Numbered from the stretch's first letter, positions 9,253-17,872 are shown. The stretch is DNA of 64,000 nucleotides from Alkaliphilus serpentinus (GCF_009017255.1 NZ_WBZB01000013.1:186001-250000), one strand, 5' to 3'. Numbers and translations are program-made. The notes: generated by a model not told the origin, from the letters alone.

Positions 9253-10638
9253 TTAGGCCTTAGCCTTCACCTTTATAAAGTTCACCGAAAGGAGACAGAT
9301 ACTACCGGACACAATTATAGGAATTAAGAAGCTTAGGAATAGCTTATTGGCTATAAAAAATGGTATTCCTGAAGCAATCCCTAAAATGGCTGAAACTAAG
9401 GCTATATTCTCTGTGGCTTTCTTTGAGTAAAGGCCAAAGAATAATGGAAAAAACACTCCTGCACAAACCGTATCGGCTATTAAAAACAAATATAAAACAC
9501 TATAGCCTTTGGATGCTATGAATGCTATAGGAATTATAATGATTACTGTCATTATTCTAGCTGATTTTAACAGGGCTTCTTCTTTAACATTCTTAAAGAT
9601 TCTTTTACTATCGATGGTGAAGGTTGACACTATAGCATTTAATAGAGTGTCTGTGGTGCTCATAACCAAAACCAAGGCTAGTATAAATACTCCTATAATT
9701 AATCCTTTAGGGAATAATGAAAAAACTAAGGAGAACAATGCCACAGAAGGATTATCTGCTAATCCCATCCCAGCGGCGGCAATACCGATAAAACCCACCA
9801 CTAGCATTATTGGAAAAGCCAATATCAATGACATTCTAAAGGATTTTTTTAATACTTCGTTATCCTTTGCTGCATAAATTCTTTGCCAATAGCCCTGATG
9901 AAAGAAGTTGGCCACAAAAACTGCTATACAAAGGGTTAATCCATATTCTATTCCGCTCCAATTACCAAAGCTTTTTAAATGTGGAGCATTTATCCTTATG
10001 TTGTCCATGAGGATACTGATTCCACCACCATAATAAACCACGCCAATGGAGGTGGCCACCAATAGTAGTATTACCAATATCATTTGAAGCATGTCGGTAA
10101 ATATTGAAGCCCTTAATCCCCCATAGGCTGTATAGATCATTGTTCCAAAGCCTACTAATAGGGCCGTATAGATCATTGGAACCCCGGCTACAAGATTTGC
10201 CACCAGAGCGATTGCTGTTAATTCTGCCACTAAGTGAACAATCATATAGAAAATTGATATTATGGAGGTAAGACTGTACATTTTCCCTCCATATCTTTTT
10301 CCAACATAATCAGATAAGGTACTTCCCATGGGCATATATTCTTTTATTCTTGGCCCAAGTACTATATAGGCTGAAAATAAAGCCACAACCCCTAAGGCAT
10401 AGCCAGTAATTGTTGCTATTCCACCAATAGATGCTGCCTCTGGTGGAGTAAATAGTAGAAATACCCCAAGAAAGGAGGCCATAATAGAGGTAGATAGCAT
10501 TTTAGTATCTACCCTTCCCCTTGCTGTTAAAAAGTCGTCCATGATGGTGATCTTTCCTTTACTGTATACTATTCCAATAAATGCAAATACCAACACAGTA
10601 AAGGTCATAAGGATCATCATATTTGAATAGGATAGCAT
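9253..10638 (-). CDS. Sodium:solute symporter (SSS family), last gene of the thiamine operon
   Basis: 461 residues with about 13 membrane segments. N-terminal DFLTARGRVDTKMLSTSIMA, the central TDMLQMILVILLL and STTDTLLNAIVSTFT match the Na+-coupled SSS/LeuT-like fold, with the Na+-site Ser/Thr residues on TM8. GGAGGG precedes ATG (10638). It lies 18 bp after thiE in the TPP-riboswitch operon, so import of thiamine or a pyrimidine/thiazole precursor is a reasonable guess. Its sequence alone does not fix the substrate, since the family also carries pantothenate, proline and sugars. Confidence 0.8.
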   Translation of the reverse strand: MLSYSNMMILMTFTVLVFAFIGIVYSKGKITIMDDFLTARGRVDTKMLSTSIMASFLGVFLLFTPPEAASIGGIATITGYALGVVALFSAYIVLGPRIKEYMPMGSTLSDYVGKRYGGKMYSLTSIISIFYMIVHLVAELTAIALVANLVAGVPMIYTALLVGFGTMIYTAYGGLRASIFTDMLQMILVILLLVATSIGVVYYGGGISILMDNIRINAPHLKSFGNWSGIEYGLTLCIAVFVANFFHQGYWQRIYAAKDNEVLKKSFRMSLILAFPIMLVVGFIGIAAAGMGLADNPSVALFSLVFSLFPKGLIIGVFILALVLVMSTTDTLLNAIVSTFTIDSKRIFKNVKEEALLKSARIMTVIIIIPIAFIASKGYSVLYLFLIADTVCAGVFFPLFFGLYSKKATENIALVSAILGIASGIPFFIANKLFLSFLIPIIVSGSICLLSVNFIKVKAKA

Positions 10639-10655
10639 AAAATCCCTCCAGTAAA

Positions 10656-11288
10656 TTATTTTGATTTAGAAGCTATGATTCTTGATAACCTCATAGTAGT
10701 TTCTTTAATAGATTCTGCCGATAGAATGACCGATGCAACAGCCACTCCATCTATTCCAGTAGCAATAACCAATGATAGATTTTCTTCATTAATCCCGCCA
10801 ATTCCCACCACCGGTATATTCACCTTTTCCTTGATGTTTTTAATTTCTTCCAGGGTGACCTTTCTAGTATCAGCCTTGGTAATGGTAGGAAATAGACCTC
10901 CAACTCCTATATAGTCTGCCCCCTCTTGCTGAGCCTTTAAAGCTTCCTCTAGGGTGGCAGTTGATATTCCCAGCAGCTTATTTCCAATTAAGCCTCTAGC
11001 AACCTTTGCTGGAAGATCATTTTGCCCTAAGTGTACGCCCTCAGCATCAATGGCCAAGGCAATATCTATGCGATCATTTATAATTAAAGGAATGCCATAT
11101 TTATTGGTGAGCTCCTTCACTTTTTTAGCTCTATTGTAAAAATCCAAACTGCTGCTATTTTTTTCTCTAAGCTGAATGACACTGACACCGCCTAAAATTC
11201 CTTTTTCTAAAGACTGTAAAAAATCTCTACCCCCAAGGGCATTGTCATCAGTAACCAAATAGAGACTAAAATCAATATGATAACCCAT
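10656..11288 (-). CDS. thiE: Thiamine-phosphate synthase
   Basis: 210 residues, normal length. ThiE joins HMP-pyrophosphate and hydroxyethylthiazole phosphate to thiamine phosphate in the cytosol. Family marks are YLVTDD at the N-terminus, VIQLREKN, PLIINDRIDIAL, GVHLGQNDLP, DYIGVGGLFPT(I)TK and PVVGIGGI, with a final GVAVAS. The start is ATG 11288 after AGAGGGGA; the preceding TTG codon at 11291 is too close to that site. It overlaps the 3' end of thiM by 17 bp, which suggests translational coupling. With thiD, thiM and thiW it forms a salvage-type set; thiC and thiG are not in the window. Confidence 0.95.
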   Translation of the reverse strand: MGYHIDFSLYLVTDDNALGGRDFLQSLEKGILGGVSVIQLREKNSSSLDFYNRAKKVKELTNKYGIPLIINDRIDIALAIDAEGVHLGQNDLPAKVARGLIGNKLLGISTATLEEALKAQQEGADYIGVGGLFPTITKADTRKVTLEEIKNIKEKVNIPVVGIGGINEENLSLVIATGIDGVAVASVILSAESIKETTMRLSRIIASKSK

Positions 11289-12102
11289 CAATTCTTCCCC
11301 TCTCTTCCAATAACTCTATCGTAAATCCACCGATTGCATCTAATAAATGGACTTTAAAGCTACCAATTCCACTTTTATCCTGAAGGTCTTCATAGGCTCT
11401 TTCTCCTGCTATTCCCATAATGGAAATGGCTAAAGCTGTAGCCATAAAGATATCCTTTGTGGCACCACAGCAGACACCAATTAACGAGGTGGTCATACAA
11501 CCCGTTCCTGTTATATTGGTTAACATTTTATGTCCGTTTCTTATACTAAAGGTCTGATTACCGTCAGAGATATAATCAATCTCACCTGTAATAGCCACAA
11601 CACATTTATGCCTTTGGGCTATGGCCTTTGATATCTCTTTGCCACCATCCTTAGAATCAGAAATAGAGTCAACTCCTCTTGTCATCTCCTCTATTCCGTA
11701 TATATGCTTGATTTCTGACATGTTCCCTCTTATGACAGAAACCTTAATCTCCTTTAGAATTCTTTTTAAAGCCTCCGACCTAAGCTTCGTTCCACCAACA
11801 CCAACAGGATCTAAAATTATAGGGATCCCCAAGTCATTGGCCTTCCTACCGGCCAATATAAAAGCTTCAATTTTTTGTTGATTTAAGGTTCCCATATTTA
11901 ATACTAGAGCATCAGAATGGATAACAACTTCTTCAACCTCAAGGGGATCATCAGCCATTACCGCTGAAGCCCCTAAAGCAAGGACAGTATTGGCACAATC
12001 CGTTGCTGTTACATAATTGGTAATATGGTGTATCAGTGGTTTTTTATTTTTGATTTTTTTTAAGATATCTTTATAATCTCTCAGTAAAAACACAATAGCC
12101 AC
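11272..12102 (-). CDS. thiM: Hydroxyethylthiazole kinase
   Basis: 276 residues. ThiM phosphorylates 4-methyl-5-hydroxyethylthiazole with ATP for thiamine salvage. Family marks are PLIHHITNYVTATDCAN, ALGASAVMADDP, LDPVGVGGTKLR, VIRGNMSEI and the catalytic TNITGTGCMTTS, with the usual Cys in GTGC. The frame opens with GTG at 12102; a second GTG at 12093 has better spacing from GGGTGG and may be the real start. It is five bases from the thiD stop, in the THI-box operon. Confidence 0.93.
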   Translation of the reverse strand: MAIVFLLRDYKDILKKIKNKKPLIHHITNYVTATDCANTVLALGASAVMADDPLEVEEVVIHSDALVLNMGTLNQQKIEAFILAGRKANDLGIPIILDPVGVGGTKLRSEALKRILKEIKVSVIRGNMSEIKHIYGIEEMTRGVDSISDSKDGGKEISKAIAQRHKCVVAITGEIDYISDGNQTFSIRNGHKMLTNITGTGCMTTSLIGVCCGATKDIFMATALAISIMGIAGERAYEDLQDKSGIGSFKVHLLDAIGGFTIELLEERGRIDGLSY

Positions 12103-12107
12103 CCACT

Positions 12108-12911
12108 TTAAAGTAATCCAGCATTTTTATATAGCTGATAAAAATGGTGGGTGGGGCCTACTCCCTTTCCAATAGAAAAGGAATGCTCAATAGCCATGGT
12201 TATATAATTCTTTGCCAACTCTATTGCCTCTTTAATGGAATGGCCTTTTGCAAGATTTGAGGCAATGGCAGAGGATAGGGTGCAGCCTGTTCCATGGGTG
12301 TTTTCAGTAGAAATCCTGGGGGAATTAAAAGAAGTAACATTCTTACCGTCAAACAGAATATCCATAGCATCACCCTCTAGATGACCTCCTTTAATTAGAG
12401 CATATTGAGCTCCCATTTGATGAATCTCTACAGCCGCCTTCTCCATATCTTTATAACCGGTAATCCTTTTACCTGTAATAACCTCAGCCTCTAATATATT
12501 GGGGGTGACAAGGGTTGCCATGGGAATTAAGTAGTGAATCAATGCTTTTTTAGCATCTGGTTGAAGTAAATGATAACCACTTTTAGAAACCATCACAGGG
12601 TCAACCACTAAATTTTTATAAGGATATTTTCTTAATGTATCATGAATGACTTTAATGGTTTCTGTTTTTGAGACCATACCGATTTTTACTGCATCCACCT
12701 CTATATCATCGAAGATTACCTCTATCTGATTCATGATGATTTCTTCTGAGATATCCTGAACTCCAAAAACCCCCTGGGTATTTTGAGCAGTAACAGCCGT
12801 TATTACACTCATCCCATAGACTCCATGGGCAGAAAAGGTTTTTAAATCTGCTTGTATTCCTGCACCACCGCAGCTATCGGAGCCTGCAATTGTTAGAACC
12901 TTTTTCATCAT
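12108..12911 (-). CDS. thiD: Hydroxymethylpyrimidine/phosphomethylpyrimidine kinase
   Basis: 267 residues. ThiD makes HMP-phosphate and then HMP-pyrophosphate. It has the ribokinase-like N-terminal TIAGSDSCGGAGIQADLKT, VKIGMVSK, VDPVMVSKSG, LVTPNILEAEVITG, YALIKGGHL and the anion hole with catalytic Asp replaced by the Cys typical of ThiD in HGTGCTLSSAIAS. The ATG at 12911 overlaps the thiW stop (ATGATGA) and is preceded by AGGAGGGGG, which lies within the thiW tail. Confidence 0.95.
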   Translation of the reverse strand: MMKKVLTIAGSDSCGGAGIQADLKTFSAHGVYGMSVITAVTAQNTQGVFGVQDISEEIIMNQIEVIFDDIEVDAVKIGMVSKTETIKVIHDTLRKYPYKNLVVDPVMVSKSGYHLLQPDAKKALIHYLIPMATLVTPNILEAEVITGKRITGYKDMEKAAVEIHQMGAQYALIKGGHLEGDAMDILFDGKNVTSFNSPRISTENTHGTGCTLSSAIASNLAKGHSIKEAIELAKNYITMAIEHSFSIGKGVGPTHHFYQLYKNAGLL

Positions 12912-13411
12912 AGTTGACCCCCTCCTGAAATGGAATGAATAGACTTTATATGTAAAAGACCTTTAAGGATTATGGCTCCCAATACCACACCTACTACAGT
13001 ACTGGCAGAAAAGGGTATTACAAAGAAGAACATTGCAACCTCTCTACCCATAAATATTTTAGCAACGGGATAGGAAACGAATGCACCTATAATTCCGGTA
13101 CCTATTACTTCCCCCGCCATGGCTAGTGAATATCGATGGGTTTTTTGATAGAGGATGGCAGCTAGAAAAACTCCAATCATACTTCCGGGAAAGGCCAATA
13201 AGGAGCCAGTTCCTAAGATATTCCTTAATAACGACACAATAAAGGCTATTGCTACACCGTAGGCTGGCCCCAATAATGTTGCAGCCAATAGGTTTATAGC
13301 ATGCTGTACTGGAAAGGCCTTTGCAACTCCAACTGGAATATATAATAGATGGGAGCTTAGTACACCAATTGCAATAAATAATGCGGACAATGTAAGTTTT
13401 TTAATTTTCAT
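12908..13411 (-). CDS. thiW: Thiazole-type ECF transporter substrate component ThiW
   Basis: 167 residues with five to six membrane helices. The N-terminal LTLSALFIAIGVLSSHLL and the motif GPAYGVAIAFIVSLLRN match ThiW, the S component thought to capture hydroxyethylthiazole and use the shared ECF energising module (EcfA/A'/T, not in this window). GGAGGG lies 12 bases before ATG 13411. It is the first gene after the THI-box riboswitch, together with thiM, whose substrate is the same thiazole, which supports the assignment. Confidence 0.88.
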   Translation of the reverse strand: MKIKKLTLSALFIAIGVLSSHLLYIPVGVAKAFPVQHAINLLAATLLGPAYGVAIAFIVSLLRNILGTGSLLAFPGSMIGVFLAAILYQKTHRYSLAMAGEVIGTGIIGAFVSYPVAKIFMGREVAMFFFVIPFSASTVVGVVLGAIILKGLLHIKSIHSISGGGQL

Positions 13412-13495
13412 AAACAGTTCATTCCCTCCGATTTTTTATATGAATAAAAGAAACCCTTTTATTTCTTTGGTTTTTTCACTCCTCCTTATAGAGCA

Positions 13496-13531
13496 AATAA
13501 AAAAACACATTACCTGATGGGAATGTGTTTA
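13496..13531 (-). terminator. Terminator of the THI-box leader
   Basis: AACACATT / AATGTGTT stem (13504-13511 with 13522-13529), extended by CC/GG pairs, followed on the minus strand by a T7 run. It lies between the TPP aptamer and thiW and is the expression platform. Confidence 0.88.
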
Positions 13532-13561
13532 AATAGCATAAATATTCATACTTATACAATA

Positions 13562-13656
13562 CACTTTCCTACGCTGGTATTACCCAGATCAGGTGAATGG
13601 GGATCAAAGACTTTATAGGGTCTTTCTCTCAGTTGGCCTATCCAACTCTCCCAGTG
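13562..13656 (-). promoter_or_regulatory. TPP riboswitch (THI box)
   Basis: Read on the minus strand, CACTGGGAGAG, GGCCAACTGAGAG, GACCC, CACCTGATCTGGGTAAT and ACCAGCGTAGGAAAGTG occur in order, a full match to the THI-box core, with CACT/AGTG closing P1. TPP binding should favour the terminator at 13496-13531 and shut off thiW-D-M-E and the symporter. Confidence 0.96.
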
Positions 13657-13682
13657 CTTATGTTTATTAAATTGATAGTATA

Positions 13683-13711
13683 ATAGTAGCATAATATCCA
13701 TCTATTATCAA
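13683..13711 (-). promoter_or_regulatory. Promoter of the thiamine operon
   Basis: On the minus strand TTGATA, 17 bp, TACTAT; a second possible -10 (TATACT) overlaps it. It is placed so that transcription starts shortly before the THI box. Confidence 0.55.
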
Positions 13712-13749
13712 TGATAAAATCAGTTATGTGTTAAAGGTCTTCAAATCTA

Positions 13750-13897
13750 TTACTTCAATTGACTAGGATGCTTTTTAAAGAAGTCCACTCTTGGCTCTAA
13801 GAATTTAAAGGAATGATTTTCAGGGTTATCCATGAAATCGTAGATGGTATCAAATATTCGGTCCCAGCTCCAAAACTCTTCTCCTAAATTCAGATAT
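13750..13897 (-). pseudogene. C-terminal coding relic of an unidentified gene
   Basis: Directly after the DUF2785 stop, the +1 frame reads EYLNLGEEFWSWDRIFDTI and continues to HPSQLK followed by TAA at 13750, about 49 residues of protein-like composition (aromatic, charged, no low complexity). The frame has a stop (TGA) just upstream and no start with a ribosome site. It is either the tail of a deleted gene or a frameshifted extension of DUF2785; the DUF2785 protein is already of normal length, so I prefer a relic. Confidence 0.4.
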
Positions 13898-14737
13898 TCA
13901 AGAATGAAATTTATTCATACTGTATATGGTTTTCTCCAGTTCTTCAATGATAGTATTAGAAGCTTTTCTGTATTTTAGTCTAAAATACAGACTTCTTAAA
14001 AAACCCTTTGTGTTTTCCCGGAAATAGTGACCTTCTGGGAAATCAGCAGGTTTATCAATTTCTTCAAAGGATTTAATCCAATGAATCACTTCTTCTTCTA
14101 TTAAAGCATTTCTTTCAATTACATTAACAGCAGCTGATGTTAGTCTTTCTGTCTCTTCATTTATAAATACATAATAGCTTATACCTACCTTTTCTTTAAT
14201 GACTTCTAAGATTTCTAGCAGCTCTTTCTCCTTTATATGATTGCATAAGGCTAAGGTCCGTAGGGCATCTCCAGCATGACCCATGGAATGGGCCCAACCC
14301 TTCTCCTTTACATAACCCCTCATATCCTTTTCTAATCTTACATATCTGATAACCTCATTAAAGATCTTTTTCGCCTCTTCTTCATTTAAAAGATTCTCTC
14401 CATTGCTATTATGATAGCAGACTATCCCTTTAACGATTAGAATTGTAAAAGATCTATTAAATACAGAATCATCCTCTTCTTCTCCAAGTCTATAGAAGAG
14501 GTGTTGATCATTTAGGCATATATCTAATAATTTCTTTAATTCATTACCAGATAAAAGATGATCGTCAATGAAGTAACACAAAACAGATAAAATTAAGTCA
14601 TCTCTTAAGACTGAATCTGTAGTACCAATATACTCCATCATCTCTAAGGCTAGCGGGTAAATATCAGTTCCCTCCGGTATTTTATCCTCTTCGCAAATCT
14701 GTAATAATAGTTCCTTTAATCCCTTTTCTCCCAACAT
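13898..14737 (-). CDS. DUF2785 domain protein
   Basis: 279 residues, mostly alpha-helical and soluble. The segment GWAHSMGHAGDALRTLALC at about 147-165 with LRDDLILSVLCYF earlier matches the DUF2785 family of Firmicutes, which has no assigned biochemical role. GGGGGGAAT precedes ATG 14737. It is in the same orientation as the AraC-like gene upstream, separated by a hairpin, and next to other stress or resistance-type genes (AraC/GyrI-like, DJ-1, APH-like). The conserved His residues in HSMGHAG could bind a metal, which is speculation. Confidence 0.75.
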   Translation of the reverse strand: MLGEKGLKELLLQICEEDKIPEGTDIYPLALEMMEYIGTTDSVLRDDLILSVLCYFIDDHLLSGNELKKLLDICLNDQHLFYRLGEEEDDSVFNRSFTILIVKGIVCYHNSNGENLLNEEEAKKIFNEVIRYVRLEKDMRGYVKEKGWAHSMGHAGDALRTLALCNHIKEKELLEILEVIKEKVGISYYVFINEETERLTSAAVNVIERNALIEEEVIHWIKSFEEIDKPADFPEGHYFRENTKGFLRSLYFRLKYRKASNTIIEELEKTIYSMNKFHS

Positions 14738-14786
14738 AGTATTCCCCCCTTATCTACATGTATTTAATGCTTAAGTAATATCATAG

Positions 14787-14819
14787 GAATACAGACCATC
14801 CGTTGGATGATCTGTATTC
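14787..14819. terminator. Hairpin between the AraC-like and DUF2785 genes
   Basis: GAATACAGA / TCTGTATTC 9-bp outer stem plus ATCC/GGAT inner stem. No T-run follows on the minus strand, so termination may be weak. Confidence 0.5.
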
Positions 14820-14824
14820 AATAA

Positions 14825-15685
14825 TTAATTCTTAATTACTGGAATCCAAACCTCACATTTATAGTTTTCTGCGTCAGGATTACCCGGTAGATATACCTCC
14901 AACTCAGGAGCATCTGCATGCTCATAGCCAGTGGCAGGAAACCATTCTGAATAAATTCTCTTGAAAACCTCCTGAATAGCATGGGGCATAGGGCCAATGG
15001 ATTCAAATATCGCCCAGGTGGCAGCTGGAATCTCCCTTTCTTCAAAGGCCTCTGGAACCTTGTCTACTGTTTTTTCAGAGGCTATCATATATGTGAACTC
15101 CTCTGCTTCATGATCAAAGTCTGCACAAATACCCAACATTCCTAAATCTCCACAGTATTTCTTAAGATCTTCACATGTGCCATTTCCATTTACTTCTTGC
15201 CAAAACCTAGGGATAATTTTAAAGTTCTCTCCATCCACAGTAGTTACTTTCTTGGATACTCCAATAACCTTAAAGCTTTCCTTTTCAACAATTCGATAGT
15301 TCATAGCTTCCTCTCCTTTTATTTGTAATTGAAAGGATAGACGTGGATATGCTTTTAGGCTAATGCCCTTTTCCTTAACCTCAGAAGGATTAATCCCATG
15401 AATCCTATTAAAGGCCTTGGTAAAGGCTTCTGGAGATTGATAGCCATACTTTAATGCAACGTCTATAATCTTTGCATCAGATGTAGCCAGCATTTGAGCA
15501 GCCAAGGTTAATCTTCTTTTCCTAACATACTCCGCTACAGTAATACCTGTAATCATATGGAACAATCTCTGAAAGTGAAATTTTGAAGTTAATGAAATCC
15601 TTGCCACTTCGTCAATATCAAATTTTTCCTCCAAGTGCTCCTCTAAGTAGTCTATGCAATCCCTTAGTCGGTTAAGCCACTCCAC
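14825..15685 (-). CDS. AraC-family regulator with GyrI-like effector domain
   Basis: 286 residues. Residues 1-100 carry two helix-turn-helix motifs of the AraC type (FDIDEVARISLTSKFHFQRLF and IIDVALKYGYQSPEAFTKAF, the latter with the GINPSEV tail). Residues 125-286 resemble the GyrI/Rob-BmrR ligand-binding fold (YRIVEKESFKVIGVSK, then TWAIFESIGPMPHAIQEV and LEVYLPG). Such proteins activate genes in answer to small, often toxic, molecules. The start is GTG 15685 after AGGGAGGG. It probably controls its neighbours, but no operator was recognised. Confidence 0.88.
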   Translation of the reverse strand: MEWLNRLRDCIDYLEEHLEEKFDIDEVARISLTSKFHFQRLFHMITGITVAEYVRKRRLTLAAQMLATSDAKIIDVALKYGYQSPEAFTKAFNRIHGINPSEVKEKGISLKAYPRLSFQLQIKGEEAMNYRIVEKESFKVIGVSKKVTTVDGENFKIIPRFWQEVNGNGTCEDLKKYCGDLGMLGICADFDHEAEEFTYMIASEKTVDKVPEAFEEREIPAATWAIFESIGPMPHAIQEVFKRIYSEWFPATGYEHADAPELEVYLPGNPDAENYKCEVWIPVIKN

Positions 15686-15775
15686 AATAATCCCTCCCTT
15701 CTAACTACAATTCTAGCATGATGGAAATTGATTTTCCTGTGAATCTGTGCTCTGATATATCAGATTTGTGTAGTA

Positions 15776-16360
15776 CTAGCGAAAGCCCATATTCATTCTT
15801 GTATTTTTACAATGATCCTTTGATGTTAGCATCTCTAATAACTTAAAAGCTACCTCTATGGCAGTTTCAGGACACCATGAGGAGATTATATTTCCATCTA
15901 CTACTATGGCTTCATCCTTAATTACTGTAACCCCCATTTCTTCCAGCTGTCTTTGCTTATTACCACCAGCAAGATGATAGGCAGTTCCTCTTCTACCCTT
16001 TAGGGCACCACTCTTACCAACGGGTAAAGAGCCTACACAAACTGTAGCAATGGGTTTATTAGCAGCATTAAACTCATTAATTAGATTCAGAAAACCTTCA
16101 TCATATGCCTCCTGATAGAAGCCGTATTCTCCAAAGCCACCTGGTATTGCCAGAGCTACATAGTCCTCTACATTTACCTCATCTATCAAGAGATCTGTTC
16201 TTATTGGGATATTAAAGGTGCTGATCACCTCTCGAGTAAATCCACAGGTAACTACATCAATCTGACCCTTATTATAATGCTTATCCCAACCAAATACATC
16301 GATAAACCCACTAGCTTCAGTCATTTCAAAACCCTTAGCAAGGAATAATAGTATTTTCAT
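15776..16360 (-). CDS. DJ-1/PfpI family protein
   Basis: About 194 residues from ATG 16360, which follows AAGGTGGTG; the in-frame TTG at 16366 is less well placed. The nucleophile elbow TVCVGSLPVGKSG contains the reactive Cys, and LAIPGGFGEYGF gives the acidic/backbone pocket of the DJ-1 fold. Close relatives include proteins once labelled ThiJ and stress or glyoxalase-III type enzymes. Whether it acts as deglycase, chaperone or isocyanide hydratase-like enzyme is unknown. It is in a run of four minus-strand genes that look like a stress cassette. Confidence 0.85.
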   Translation of the reverse strand: MKILLFLAKGFEMTEASGFIDVFGWDKHYNKGQIDVVTCGFTREVISTFNIPIRTDLLIDEVNVEDYVALAIPGGFGEYGFYQEAYDEGFLNLINEFNAANKPIATVCVGSLPVGKSGALKGRRGTAYHLAGGNKQRQLEEMGVTVIKDEAIVVDGNIISSWCPETAIEVAFKLLEMLTSKDHCKNTRMNMGFR

Positions 16361-16431
16361 CTTCAATCACCACCTTAATTTTTAATCTCGATATTCTGAT
16401 AAGTTTTTTCAACCTGATTCCTCTATATCCT

Positions 16432-17433
16432 TTAAAGTATTTTACCAAAATTTTGGCTTTCTCTCTCCATGGATTTTTTAAAGTGCTGTCTTAAGGACAC
16501 CATCCAATCTGGCTCATTGCTCCAACTTTCCCCTATGGATCTTAAACATCTTATATAGCCGTATAGATTGGCATATCTCCTAAAGGCTTCTGAATGCTTT
16601 AATATCTCATCATCTATTATCTTTACTGATCTATATCCCCTTAAGAAGATTTCCTTTGCTGTCTCATGCCTTTCTGATGGCATATCCTCTGTTACGCTAT
16701 CAATTGCCTGCACAATATCCATAACAAACCAATGATATACAGAATCATCAAAATCTATAGGATAATATCTGCCAGTAGCTTCCTCATAAAACAAATTATC
16801 TGCCTCAAAATCGTAATGTATTAAACCAAAGTTCTCCTTTGTTACAGGAAGCTTCGAAAGGAAATTCCCTAACAATTCTACTTCCTTCCTAGCTGAAGCC
16901 TCTTGAGGACATTCCTTCAGTTCCTCCTCCATCCAGATAAGCTTCTGTCTCCAATCTACACGTATATCATCAGCTGTTTTAAATTCTACACTATGGCCAT
17001 GAAGCTGGCCTAAGGCTTTTCCCCAACCATAAATCATATCCTCCGTTAGCTCCAGCCTACTAATTTGCTTTCCCGGTACCCCTTTAAAGGCTACTGCAAA
17101 ATACCTACCCCATGGTGTGTCGACAATCTCTAGACTCTTACCCACCTTAGAAGGTATTACCTCAACAACGGGATATCCTTTTCCTTTCAGAAAATTTATG
17201 TAATCTATCTCTGCAAGTATTCCTTCTTCACTGCCCTCTTCCTGCGGTGTGAAACGAAGAAAATTGACTGCTCCATCCCTCTTAAAGGGATAAACAGCGT
17301 TGGAGGAAATTCTAAAATACTTTAACAAATCTGTAGTTTCTTCTGTATCATAGTTCCAATTTTTTAAAATCATCTCTGCTAGATCTCTATTATCAAATAA
17401 ATATTTTAATTTTAACAATTTACCATTCCTCAT
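16432..17433 (-). CDS. Aminoglycoside phosphotransferase-like (APH/choline kinase) family protein
   Basis: 333 residues. The kinase core is visible as LIHYDFEADNLFYE (catalytic Asp and metal-binding Asn) and YPIDFDDS (metal-binding Asp), followed by VMDIVQAIDS. This is the APH fold, which includes antibiotic kinases, homoserine and choline kinases; the true substrate cannot be told. No clear ribosome site precedes ATG 17433; an in-frame TTG at 17418 has AGGA eight bases upstream and may be used. It has a roughly 200-nt leader with a terminator and a small upstream ORF, so expression is likely attenuated. Confidence 0.8.
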   Translation of the reverse strand: MRNGKLLKLKYLFDNRDLAEMILKNWNYDTEETTDLLKYFRISSNAVYPFKRDGAVNFLRFTPQEEGSEEGILAEIDYINFLKGKGYPVVEVIPSKVGKSLEIVDTPWGRYFAVAFKGVPGKQISRLELTEDMIYGWGKALGQLHGHSVEFKTADDIRVDWRQKLIWMEEELKECPQEASARKEVELLGNFLSKLPVTKENFGLIHYDFEADNLFYEEATGRYYPIDFDDSVYHWFVMDIVQAIDSVTEDMPSERHETAKEIFLRGYRSVKIIDDEILKHSEAFRRYANLYGYIRCLRSIGESWSNEPDWMVSLRQHFKKSMERESQNFGKIL

Positions 17434-17471
17434 TTCATATCATTTAAATTAATTCTTATTAATTTAGACAC

Positions 17472-17498
17472 AAAAAAACCGCAAGATAAATCCCTGCG
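17472..17498 (-). terminator. Leader terminator upstream of the APH-like gene
   Basis: On the minus strand CGCAGGG / TCTTGCG stem (17492-17498 with 17480-17486), followed by T7. It lies between the leader ORF and the APH-like start, so read-through must be regulated or leaky. Confidence 0.8.
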
Positions 17499-17602
17499 AT
17501 ATGATTAGCTTTTTATAGATTAGCATTACAAAAACATCCCATTAATATGGGAATTAGCAGAATATCCTTAAGGGTTTGTAGATGCAAAGTCACCTACCAC
17601 TA

Positions 17603-17647
17603 TTAAGTTAAAGAATTCCTCTTGAATCGTATGATTGGACCTCTCAT
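17603..17647 (-). CDS. Putative 14-residue leader peptide
   Basis: GAAGGGAG lies eight bases before an ATG that starts MRGPIIRFKRNSLT and stops with TAA. The peptide is basic (four Arg/Lys). It lies 26 bases after the expected transcript start and about 110 bases before a terminator, the arrangement of ribosome-mediated attenuators. Downstream hairpins GTAGGTG/CATCTAC and CCCAT/ATGGG could form alternative folds. Translation is unproven. Confidence 0.45.
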   Translation of the reverse strand: MRGPIIRFKRNSLT

Positions 17648-17679
17648 GGTGGACACTCCCTTCTGCCTGATATACTCTT

Positions 17680-17708
17680 AATATACATTTTTTTCATATG
17701 ATATACAA
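17680..17708 (-). promoter_or_regulatory. Promoter of the APH-like gene leader
   Basis: Minus strand TTGTAT, 17 bp, TATATT. It places the transcript start near 17673, giving a leader of about 240 nt before the APH-like gene. Confidence 0.6.
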
Positions 17709-17872
17709 GGAATTGTGAAAATGTTAAGAATAATTAATAAATTTTATTCATGAACTAATATGAAACTAATCAAAAATAATGGGTATATTATTTATAATCC
17801 CACAGATTGTAAATTATTGTGAAGCTTGAAATTCACCAATGTTGTTTATAATCGCGAAAGGAATGAGTAGAT

